From contig NZ_CP013264.1 of NCBI RefSeq assembly GCF_001456115.1, positions 620,001-684,000 of the forward strand: a stretch of 64,000 nucleotides of DNA, given 5' to 3'. A program made the translations under genes and the position numbers. Every line of letters begins with the position of its first letter. Position 1 is the stretch's first letter. This document shows positions 1-7,097 of the stretch, piece by piece. The notes under the pieces were generated by a model that saw only the letters and a list, made by a program, of their open reading frames with translations, made no database searches and was not told the origin of the DNA. The DNA comes from Sphingobium baderi. GTDB taxonomy: Bacteria; Pseudomonadota; Alphaproteobacteria; Sphingomonadales; Sphingomonadaceae.

Positions 1-407
1 ATCGCGCCTCCGTCAGCCGCCAGCGCGACGCGCGACATGGATTCGACGCCACCGCCAACGGCAAGGCGCGCCTCGCCCATGGCGACCTTGGCCGCCGCCA
101 TGTTGCACGCCTCCAGTCCCGATGCACAGAATCGATTGACCTGCACCCCCGGCACGCGCTCGTCATAGCCCGCGACAAGGGCAGCGATCCGCGCAATGTC
201 GCTGCCCTGTTCGCCGACCGGCATGACGCAGCCCATGATCACATCGTCCACCAGCGCGGTGTCCAGCCCATTGCGGTCGCGGATCGCCCGCAAGACCTGC
301 GCCGCAAGCGAAAGCGCAGTAATCTCATGGAGCGCGCCATCGGGCCGCCCCTTGCCGCGCGGGGTGCGAACGGCGTCATAAATATAGACATCGGGCATGG
401 CGGTCAT
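1..407 (-). CDS. Acetyl-CoA acetyltransferase (thiolase), N-terminal part, cut by window edge
   Basis: Reading the minus strand from the ATG at 407 gives a protein beginning MTAMPDVYIYDAVRTPRGKG and staying open to base 1. This is the standard N-terminus of type II thiolases, which condense or cleave acyl-CoA in fatty-acid and polyhydroxyalkanoate metabolism. The motif VNRFCASGLEA, at about residues 95-105, holds the nucleophilic cysteine that forms the acyl-enzyme. The VGGGVESMS stretch after it is also typical. A second in-frame ATG at 398 is an equally good start. The C-terminal catalytic His and second Cys lie outside the window, so activity cannot be judged. Neighbouring genes do not show which pathway it serves. 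Confidence 0.9.
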   Translation of the reverse strand, partial: MTAMPDVYIYDAVRTPRGKGRPDGALHEITALSLAAQVLRAIRDRNGLDTALVDDVIMGCVMPVGEQGSDIARIAALVAGYDERVPGVQVNRFCASGLEACNMAAAKVAMGEARLAVGGGVESMSRVALAADGGA

Positions 408-666
408 CTGCTTGCCAGTGCCCGCGCCGATGCCTCGCCATTGATCCTCATCCTCATCCTTCCCGATACAATGATCCGTTGAGGCGGTTCTGACACTGAA
501 ATGAAGAACGGCGAACGGCGGCGGATGACAGGAGATGACCTTTCAGGACAATTTTGCACGGATCGCGCATTTTGGCGCTCAGGGCCAATTGCTGACACGC
601 GCTGCCATCGACCGCCGGGTCATGCGCTGATTGTCTGCGCCGTCGATAATGAAGGGGTTAAAGCCG
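408..666. other. Intergenic region between divergent thiolase and dehydrogenase genes
   Basis: No convincing gene is seen. A 31-codon reading frame (ATG at 535, TGA at 628-630) starts right after an AGGAG sequence, but its product is not recognised and may be a remnant or chance. The region must hold the promoters for the flanking divergent genes; no clear -35/-10 pair was identified by eye. Confidence 0.4.
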
Positions 667-1638
667 ATGCACATCCTGATCGCGGGTCCGGACAATGCCC
701 GGCCATTTCTGGAAAAGCTGGCTGCGGCGATTCCGAAGGGCGGCGCGGATGTCGCGTGCCGATACGATCTGGACAGGCCATCCGATTACGACAAATGGGC
801 GGATACCGATATATTGGTGGCGTTTGCCAGGCCCTGCGACCGCAGGGACATGGATCTCGCTCCCCGGCTGGGCGCCATCATTCTGCCCTCGCTGGGTTTT
901 GACGGGGTCGACATCGACGCCGCGACTGCGCGCGGCATCGCCGTCGCAAACGGCCATGTGATCGAGAATTTTGAAACCGTGGCGGAAGCTGCGTTCCTGT
1001 TCATGCTGATGTCCCTCTACGACATTCATGAAGCGCAGGCGCGCCTGCGCCTTGGGGCAATACGCACCGGCCCGCCCGCCGCCCGGATGCTCAAGGGCAA
1101 GACGATAGGCATCATCGGGTTCGGCAACATAGCACGCGCATTGGTCGGGCGGCTCGAAGGATGGGGCGCCCGGACCCTTGTCTCTAGCCGCAGCCCCATC
1201 GCCCATCCGGGCGGCGGCGTCATCCGGTGCGACCTCGACACCCTGCTTGCCAATAGCGATATCGTCCTGCCGCTTGTCCCCTTGACCGGGGAGACGCAAG
1301 GACTGTTCACCAAAAAACGGCTGCTGAGCATGAAGAGGGGCGCCCTCTTCATAAACCTGTCACGCGGCGCCGTCGTCGACGAAGCGGCTCTTTGCGATCC
1401 GGAGGTCATCGGGCATCTGGGCGGCATCGCGCTGGATGTGTTCGAAGTCGAGCCGCTGCCCAAGGACAGCCCGCTGCGCCATCACCCCAAAGCGATACTG
1501 ACCGGCCACGAAATCGCGCATACGCAGGAAAACCTGACCGCCTTGTTCGATATGGCGCTGAAGAACATCCTGTCAGCGGTGGCCGGCGACGCCATGCCCA
1601 CTCTTCTCAATCCAGCGTCGGGGCAAGTTTCGGGATAG
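667..1638 (+). CDS. D-isomer-specific 2-hydroxyacid dehydrogenase family protein
   Basis: About 323 residues, a normal length for the NAD(P)-dependent D-2-hydroxyacid dehydrogenases, which interconvert 2-oxoacids and D-2-hydroxyacids in the cytoplasm. The Rossmann motif GIIGFGNIARAL lies near residue 148. The catalytic Arg is in NLSRGAVVDE (about 235), the Glu in ALDVFEVEPLP (about 260), and a His in LTGHEIAHTQE replaces the usual TPHIAG context. The ATG at 667 is preferred because GAAGGGG lies about 10 bases upstream. Upstream TTG (631) and ATG (649) are alternatives. The substrate cannot be inferred from the sequence; the divergent thiolase gives only weak context. Confidence 0.85.
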   Translation: MHILIAGPDNARPFLEKLAAAIPKGGADVACRYDLDRPSDYDKWADTDILVAFARPCDRRDMDLAPRLGAIILPSLGFDGVDIDAATARGIAVANGHVIENFETVAEAAFLFMLMSLYDIHEAQARLRLGAIRTGPPAARMLKGKTIGIIGFGNIARALVGRLEGWGARTLVSSRSPIAHPGGGVIRCDLDTLLANSDIVLPLVPLTGETQGLFTKKRLLSMKRGALFINLSRGAVVDEAALCDPEVIGHLGGIALDVFEVEPLPKDSPLRHHPKAILTGHEIAHTQENLTALFDMALKNILSAVAGDAMPTLLNPASGQVSG

Positions 1639-1659
1639 TCGGTTCGCGCAGGCCGGCCC

Positions 1660-3057
1660 TCACTCCCAGCCGCCGCCCAGCGCCAGGAAGATCGCGACCT
1701 GATCCAGCAGCAGTTGCGATCGCGCCGCCGCCGCCGCGGCTTCCGCGCCCGCCAGGCTCCGCTGCGCGTCCAGCAGCGACAGGAAATCCCCGCGCCCGAA
1801 GCGGAACAGCCGCTGCGCCTGTCCGGCCGACACCGCCGCGCTGTCCCGCGCCGCATCCAGCGCCGCCGCGCGCTCGGCGTCCCGGCGATAGGTTTCCAGC
1901 GCGCTCTCCGCCTGCCGCAGCGCCTCCAGCACCGTCCCGTCGAAGCGGGCAAGGTCCGCCTTCACCTGCGCGTCGGCCTGGTCGATCCGCGCCCGCACGA
2001 CCGGGCGGTTGGGAAAGCTCCACGACAGGAGCGGCCCCAGGCTCATGCCGAAGGACGTGCCGCCGCCCAGATCCTTGAGCGGCCCCGACAGCCCCAGCGA
2101 CCCGCCGATGCTGATATGGGGATAAAGGTCCGCCATCGCCACGCCCAGCCGCGCCGTGTCGCCCGCAATGGCGCGCTCCGCCTGCCTGATGTCGGGCCGC
2201 CGCCGGATCAGCGCCGCCCCGTCCCCCGTCGGCAGGGGCTGCCCCAGCACCGGCAACGCCGCGCATCCTTCCACCTCGGCGGGATAGTCGGCAGGCGGTC
2301 GCCCCAGCAATGTGGCGAGCAGATACAACCCGTTCTGCCGCTGCGCCTCGAACGCGGGGAGCGCCGCCGCGCTGCTTTCCACCGCCGCCTCCGCCCGGCT
2401 GACGTCGAAGGCCGTGCCCCGCCCGCCGCGGAACAGCCGCCGCGTCGCGTCCGCCGTATCGCGCTGCAAGGCCACCACCTGCCGGTTGACGCCCAGCGAA
2501 TAATTGGCCGCGCACACCTGTGCATAGGCCTGCGCCACCGCCGCCGCGATGCTCGTCCGCACGGTGTCGCGCGCCGCCACGCTCGCCTCCACATCGGCGC
2601 TGCTCGCCTCGATCGCGCGCCGCACCTGCCCGTTGAGGTCGAGCGTATAGGACGCGCTCAGCCCCAGATCATAGCCGACCACGCCCGGCAGGCTCTCCCC
2701 CGTGCCCGAAGGCCGCGACAGGCTCGCCCCGCCCTCCACGCTTGTGCCGATCGTCCGCCCGGCCTGCGCCTCGCGCAGCACCGCCTGCGCCCGCGTCAGG
2801 TTAGCGTCGGCCACGCGCAGGTCGGCATTGGCCGCCAGCGCCTGTTCCACCAGCGCATCCAGCTTCGGATCGTCATAAAGCCGCCACCAACGGTCGGGCA
2901 GCGGCGCATGACTGGTCATCCCGCCCTCCCCCGCATGGAAAGCCCCCTGCGCGGCAGGCGCCGTCGCCGCCGACCGTTCCGGCGCATGATAATCCGGCCC
3001 CGCCGTGGCGCAGCCCGCCAATCCGAGCGCAGCCAGAGGCGCGAGCAGCTTACGCAT
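1660..3057 (-). CDS. Outer-membrane factor lipoprotein of an efflux system (NodT/OprM family)
   Basis: About 465 residues. The N-terminus MRKLLAPLAALGLAGCAT carries a lipobox (LAGC), so the mature protein should be a lipid-anchored outer-membrane channel. The start GPDYHAPE, then repeated Ala/Arg/Gln-rich helices and the motif RRPDIRQAERAI, are typical of the outer-membrane efflux family. It would form the exit duct for the HlyD-type adaptor encoded just upstream; the two reading frames overlap by 8 bases, indicating co-transcription and coupling. The ATG at 3057 is chosen over the longer frame because it starts the signal peptide. It is the last gene of the operon. Confidence 0.9.
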   Translation of the reverse strand: MRKLLAPLAALGLAGCATAGPDYHAPERSAATAPAAQGAFHAGEGGMTSHAPLPDRWWRLYDDPKLDALVEQALAANADLRVADANLTRAQAVLREAQAGRTIGTSVEGGASLSRPSGTGESLPGVVGYDLGLSASYTLDLNGQVRRAIEASSADVEASVAARDTVRTSIAAAVAQAYAQVCAANYSLGVNRQVVALQRDTADATRRLFRGGRGTAFDVSRAEAAVESSAAALPAFEAQRQNGLYLLATLLGRPPADYPAEVEGCAALPVLGQPLPTGDGAALIRRRPDIRQAERAIAGDTARLGVAMADLYPHISIGGSLGLSGPLKDLGGGTSFGMSLGPLLSWSFPNRPVVRARIDQADAQVKADLARFDGTVLEALRQAESALETYRRDAERAAALDAARDSAAVSAGQAQRLFRFGRGDFLSLLDAQRSLAGAEAAAAAARSQLLLDQVAIFLALGGGWE

Positions 3058-3952
3058 GGCGGCACGTCCCCGGCCTGGCATCCTTCGCCTTGGGCTCCAC
3101 CGTCACCGTCGCGGTCCGCCCGGTGATAAGGCTGATGTCGGCGGGCACCTGGGTCAGCTTGACCCGCACCGGAATGCGCTGCGCCAGCCGCACCCAGGAG
3201 AAAGTCGGCTCCACATTGGGCAACAGATTGCCCGAATCCGATCGGGTCGAATCGTTGATGCCATAAGCGATGCTTTCGACCCGCCCATGCAGGTCCTGCT
3301 CCTCGCCCATCATCCGCACCGTCACCGGCGCGCCCAGACAGATGAGCGGCAATTTCGTCTCCTCGAAATAGCCCTCGACGCGCAGGCTGTCCCTGTCCAC
3401 CAGCGCCATCGCCTGCTTGCCCGCCGCCACATAATCGCCCTGATGCAGGTCCAGATTGGTGACGACGCCATTGACCGACGCCCGCACCTGCGTGCGCTTC
3501 AGGTCCAGCGCCGCGCCGTCCCGCGCCGTGATCGCCTCCGCCAGCGCCGCCTGCGCCGTCGCCACGCGGGCGACATTCTGCTCATGCGCTTCCGCCGCGA
3601 CCAGATCGCCCAGCGCCATGTCGCGCCGCGCTTCCCGCCGTGCCTGCCCCAGCGTCGCCTGCGCGCTTTCCACCCGCGCCACCGCCTGCCTGAGCGCCAG
3701 TTCGTATCGGGGCCGGTCGATCACGAACAGCAGGTCGCCTTCCTGCACCCGCTGGTTGTCGCGCACCGCCACGGACGTCACCAGCCCGCCAATATCCGGC
3801 GTCACCCGCACCACATCGGCGCGCACGCGGCCATCGCGGGTCCACGGGCTGCGCTCATAATGATTCCACATCCAGATGGCGATCAGCGCGGCGGCGATGA
3901 CAAGGATGATGGTGGCGGCGCTGCGGATCAGCGTCGTGGTCAAGCGGTTCAT
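3050..3952 (-). CDS. HlyD-family membrane fusion protein (AaeA/EmrA-like efflux adaptor)
   Basis: 300 residues with one N-terminal membrane helix (about 10-30), then a biotinyl-lipoyl-like half-domain with TPDIGGLVTSVAV and the counterpart half VRASVNGVVTNLDL, separated by a coiled-coil of about 100 residues. This is the layout of HlyD/AaeA adaptors that join an inner-membrane pump to an outer-membrane channel. The SPWTRDGRVRADVVRV opening is characteristic of the group that works with FUSC-type transporters. Its start overlaps the end of the DUF1656 gene as ATGA, and its end overlaps the outer-membrane factor gene. Substrates of the family are aromatic acids and related compounds; the substrate here is unknown. 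Confidence 0.9.
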   Translation of the reverse strand: MNRLTTTLIRSAATIILVIAAALIAIWMWNHYERSPWTRDGRVRADVVRVTPDIGGLVTSVAVRDNQRVQEGDLLFVIDRPRYELALRQAVARVESAQATLGQARREARRDMALGDLVAAEAHEQNVARVATAQAALAEAITARDGAALDLKRTQVRASVNGVVTNLDLHQGDYVAAGKQAMALVDRDSLRVEGYFEETKLPLICLGAPVTVRMMGEEQDLHGRVESIAYGINDSTRSDSGNLLPNVEPTFSWVRLAQRIPVRVKLTQVPADISLITGRTATVTVEPKAKDARPGTCRHA

Positions 3953-4164
3953 AAACGGATTCCAAGAGTGGGGACGATAAGCGCAAGCGCGCCCAGCATC
4001 AGGATGAAGATGCTGAGGTCGACCGCTGCCCGATAGGCAAGGAAACGATAGAGGCCAAAGGCGCCGATCAGCCGGGTCACGGCCCAGCTCAGGATCAGCG
4101 CGATCAGCGCCAGCAGCAGCAAAGTGGGCATGTAGACGCCGCCCAGGGCGATTTCTCCGGTCAT
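3949..4164 (-). CDS. DUF1656 small inner-membrane protein (AaeX-like)
   Basis: 71 residues with two predicted membrane helices (about 12-32 and 47-67) and the family start MTGEIALGGVYMP. DUF1656/AaeX proteins are nearly always encoded between a FUSC transporter and a HlyD adaptor, as here. Their role is not established; a small accessory subunit of the pump is the usual assumption. The gene overlaps both neighbours by ATGA, so its translation is coupled to them. Confidence 0.85.
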   Translation of the reverse strand: MTGEIALGGVYMPTLLLLALIALILSWAVTRLIGAFGLYRFLAYRAAVDLSIFILMLGALALIVPTLGIRL

Positions 4165-6212
4165 GCGATGTCTCTCCGATAGCCGCCCGCGTCCGGGAAC
4201 AGCGTGCGGCGCAGGCTCACCAGCGCCAGCACGCCGTCCCGCCGCACCGACGCCCGGCCATGGGCGGAAAGGTCGCCCAGCGCCATGTCGATGTCATGCA
4301 GCAGATCGGGCGCGGGGGGCGCGGGCGCATCGGGATCGAGCCGCCGGTAATAATGGCTGACCCCGCCCAGCACATTGCCCAGCGACGCGCCCTGATCCGG
4401 CGGCAGGTCCAGCCGCAACTGCCGCAACTCGCCGATGGAAACGCCGGTACGCAGGTCGCGCAGCGCGTCGTCGAGCGGCCTGCCGCTATGGTTGCGGACA
4501 GCCGCGAGACGCGTGGCAAGCAACCCGATGCGATCCAGCATCCGGTTGATCCAGCCGCGCACGTCGGGCGGACTCATCAACGTGGCGCGATTGGCTATGT
4601 CGATCCAGCCGGCGCGAACGGTCCGCCGGATCGCGCGCTCCACACCCGCCGACTGCAACAATCCCACCATGACGATCGCGAACCAGATGCCGACGATCTG
4701 CGCCACGGCGCCGTTCACATAGGCGGCAAAGGCATTGACATAGCGGTCCGCCAACAGCGCGGGATTGCCAAGGCCCAGCAGCGTCGGCAACGCAATGCCC
4801 GCCCATCGCGGCGAAGCCATCAGCGAACCGAGCAACAGCAGCGGCGGCGCATAGGCCATGACCAGCATGGGAAAGCCGTCGAGCCGGGGCATGATCGCAT
4901 AGCCATAGAGCGCGCCAAGAGCCGACGCCACGATCGTGCCGATCAGGAATCCCTTGAGTGGGGCCAGCGGATTGTCCATCGCCGCGAAGATCGCAAGAAA
5001 GACCCCGGCCAGCATGACCGCCGTGCCCCCGTCCTTCCATCCGCTGCCGATCCACAGCGCGCAGCCCAGCACCACGGTGACGAATGCGCTGAACGCGGCG
5101 CGCAGCGCGCCGGTATAATCCAGATGCAGTTCGCGGCTGCGGCGTCCTTCCAGCAGTTCGGCCACCCGCGCCGTCACCGGCGCGCGCCTGTGCGTCGCCA
5201 TCTGGTCATACAGGTCGCGGCAGTCGCGATGCACGGCGATCAACGTGGCGAGCCGGGCATAGAGGCTGAGGCGCATCATGTCGGCCCAGCGCATATCCGC
5301 CCTCGCTTCCGGTTCCAGCATGGCGCAGCGGTCGATCAGCCTCTGCGCCCGCGTGGCGCGGGTGGTGCTGTCGTTTCCCGGCGACTGGAGCCATTCGCGC
5401 GTGTCGCCGATCAGCGCGTCGACCTGCGCGGGAATGGCGCCTCCATGTGCGGCCTTCAGCATCGCCAGCCGGTCCTGCACCGAAGCGCCCAGCGGCAGTA
5501 GCAGCGACAGTTGGTCCTGCATCGCCCGCACGGTGCGGACGCGCGGCGCCAGCCGGCTGATGTCGAAAGGCAGGTGGATCGACAATTGGTGCAATTCGGT
5601 GACATCCTGCGCCAGCCGCCGGCGCTCGGTGTCCAGCCCGGCGACCGGTTCGATGGCGATGGCGTCGTGCGACCAGCGTTCCGCATCGCGCAGGATCGTC
5701 TGGACCCGATTGAGCAGGACACCGGTGATCGAACCGGGCAGCACGACGCCATGGACCAGACTGCCGCACAGGATGCCGACCACGATTTCCTGCACACGCA
5801 ACGCGGCGACGGTGAAAATGGCTTGGGGCGCGTCGACGTCCGGGAAGACGATCAGGCATGTGGTGTAGCCCGCCAGCACGAACATGTAGGATCGCGGCGT
5901 GCGGTCCAGCACGGATACGAAGACGCAAAGCGCCAGCCATGACGCCATGGCGAGCGACAGCAGTTCCGGCGCGTTGGCCAGCGGCGGCACGATCGCGACA
6001 GCGAACATCGCGCCGACCAGCGTGCCGACGATGCGGAACACGGCCTTGGAAATGACGGCGCCCGCCATCGGCTGGGCGACGATATAGCTGGTCAGGAATG
6101 CCCAATAGGGCCGTTCCAGCCCGATGCTGAGCGATATATAGAGCGCCAGCGTGCCCGCCAGAAAGCATTTCAGCCCGAACAGGGCTGCTGGCCATCCGAA
6201 ACGCTCTTTCAT
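4161..6212 (-). CDS. FUSC-family efflux transporter (AaeB-like)
   Basis: 683 residues from the ATG at 6212, which overlaps the stop codon of the upstream MarR gene as ATGA. An N-terminal block of about six hydrophobic helices starts at LFGLKCFLAGTLALYISLSI; GLERPYWAFLTSYIVAQPMA is characteristic of the family. A soluble helical region of about 200 residues and a second helix block (from about residue 340) follow. This two-half design matches fusaric-acid resistance/AaeB proteins that export aromatic acids across the inner membrane. With DUF1656, adaptor and outer-membrane factor it forms a complete tripartite pump. The longer frame upstream of 6212 lies inside the MarR gene and is not used. 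Confidence 0.92.
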   Translation of the reverse strand: MKERFGWPAALFGLKCFLAGTLALYISLSIGLERPYWAFLTSYIVAQPMAGAVISKAVFRIVGTLVGAMFAVAIVPPLANAPELLSLAMASWLALCVFVSVLDRTPRSYMFVLAGYTTCLIVFPDVDAPQAIFTVAALRVQEIVVGILCGSLVHGVVLPGSITGVLLNRVQTILRDAERWSHDAIAIEPVAGLDTERRRLAQDVTELHQLSIHLPFDISRLAPRVRTVRAMQDQLSLLLPLGASVQDRLAMLKAAHGGAIPAQVDALIGDTREWLQSPGNDSTTRATRAQRLIDRCAMLEPEARADMRWADMMRLSLYARLATLIAVHRDCRDLYDQMATHRRAPVTARVAELLEGRRSRELHLDYTGALRAAFSAFVTVVLGCALWIGSGWKDGGTAVMLAGVFLAIFAAMDNPLAPLKGFLIGTIVASALGALYGYAIMPRLDGFPMLVMAYAPPLLLLGSLMASPRWAGIALPTLLGLGNPALLADRYVNAFAAYVNGAVAQIVGIWFAIVMVGLLQSAGVERAIRRTVRAGWIDIANRATLMSPPDVRGWINRMLDRIGLLATRLAAVRNHSGRPLDDALRDLRTGVSIGELRQLRLDLPPDQGASLGNVLGGVSHYYRRLDPDAPAPPAPDLLHDIDMALGDLSAHGRASVRRDGVLALVSLRRTLFPDAGGYRRDIA

Positions 6213-6658
6213 GGCTCCGCGCGCCGTTCCGCTATGCGCCGTCCCAACAGTTCCATCAGGCGGACGGCGACATCTATATCGCTGTCCGGCACCCCCTCCA
6301 GCAGCGCGTTGCGGAGTATATCCAGCCTCTCCATGATGGCGCCGACCAGTTCCTGTCCCGCCGGGGTTAGCGCCAGCCGGTTGGATCGCCGGTCGTCGGG
6401 ATGGGGCGATCGCTCCACCAGCCGCGCCGCCTCGAGCTGATGCAATGTGCGGACGAGCGATGGCTGGGTGATTTCCAGCGCCTCCGCCAGATCGATCTGG
6501 CGCGCTTCCGGGCCCAGCCGGTCGAGGTGAAGCAAGCACCAGCCCGCCGAATTGGAAATACCGATTTCCGCCAGCGTCCGGTCCGCCAGACTGCGCCACC
6601 CGCGCGCCACAGGCGAAAATGTCCGCGAAAGCGCGCGCTGGCGTTCCAGTATCGGCAT
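6209..6658 (-). CDS. MarR-family transcriptional regulator of the efflux operon
   Basis: 149 residues. The winged-helix region shows LAEALEITQPSLVRTLHQLE (recognition helix, about 60-80) and the wing SPHPDDRRSNRLALTPAG (about 86-103), the standard MarR layout. MarR proteins bind palindromes as dimers and release on binding small phenolic ligands. It is the first gene of the operon, so autoregulation is expected; a palindrome lies directly upstream of its start codon at 6663-6678. The start ATG at 6658 is only 7 bases downstream of the likely -10 element, so no conventional ribosome-binding site is present. Confidence 0.92.
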   Translation of the reverse strand: MPILERQRALSRTFSPVARGWRSLADRTLAEIGISNSAGWCLLHLDRLGPEARQIDLAEALEITQPSLVRTLHQLEAARLVERSPHPDDRRSNRLALTPAGQELVGAIMERLDILRNALLEGVPDSDIDVAVRLMELLGRRIAERRAEP

Positions 6659-6662
6659 AAAC

Positions 6663-6693
6663 AGTTAGATAGCTAACTAATCTTCATTGTCAA
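6663..6693 (-). promoter_or_regulatory. Promoter and MarR operator of the efflux operon, probably leaderless
   Basis: On the minus strand a perfect TTGACA (6688-6693) is followed after 16 bases by TATCTA (6666-6671). The inverted repeat AGTTAG/CTAACT with a 4-base spacer covers 6663-6678, overlapping the -10. The ATG of the MarR gene follows at 6658. Repressor bound there would block RNA polymerase, and transcription would start at or next to the A of the ATG. The sequence elements are seen; their function is inferred. Confidence 0.6.
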
Positions 6694-6770
6694 GAAGTGC
6701 TTTCCCTTCGCCATCTCCCTCTTGACTTTGCGATGGCCCGGCACTCGCCGGACCATCCCTTGTCCCTGGC

Positions 6771-7079
6771 TCAGCCCCGCCGCGTACCCGAAAATCCCGC
6801 CGCGCCAAACGCGCCAAGCTGCATCGTGCCGGTGATGGCATCGCCATTCACGTCCGCCTCGCATTCCAGCGTCATCGGCATCGGCAGCGTCATCTCCATC
6901 TTCCACGTCAGCTTGTTGCCATCGACCTTGCCGTCCTTGACGTCGAGCGATCCCATCATGCCCGCAAAGGTGCCATTGAAGCGATCCCCCGCGCTGATGA
7001 CGGTGAAGACGCCGTTCTGGTCGCCCATCGGCGTCTTCGCGACGCAATCATAGGCGCCGTCCACTGCTGCCATATCCAT
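6771..7079 (-). CDS. Conserved hypothetical protein (102 aa)
   Basis: 102 residues; not matched to a named family. The ATG at 7079 is preceded by AAGGGAG three bases upstream, while a second ATG at 7073 is also in frame. The protein has no signal peptide or membrane helix. It is built of alternating short strands: GAYDCVAKTPMGDQNGVFTV, then DRFNGTFAGMMGS, then NKLTWKMEMTLPMPMTLEC. This suggests a small beta-barrel of about eight strands in which a polar Gly-rich pattern repeats. It sits 18 bases downstream of the M16 peptidase gene on the same strand, so it is probably co-transcribed with it. Confidence 0.7.
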   Translation of the reverse strand: MDMAAVDGAYDCVAKTPMGDQNGVFTVISAGDRFNGTFAGMMGSLDVKDGKVDGNKLTWKMEMTLPMPMTLECEADVNGDAITGTMQLGAFGAAGFSGTRRG

Positions 7080-7097
7080 GTCTCCCTTGTGCAGCCG

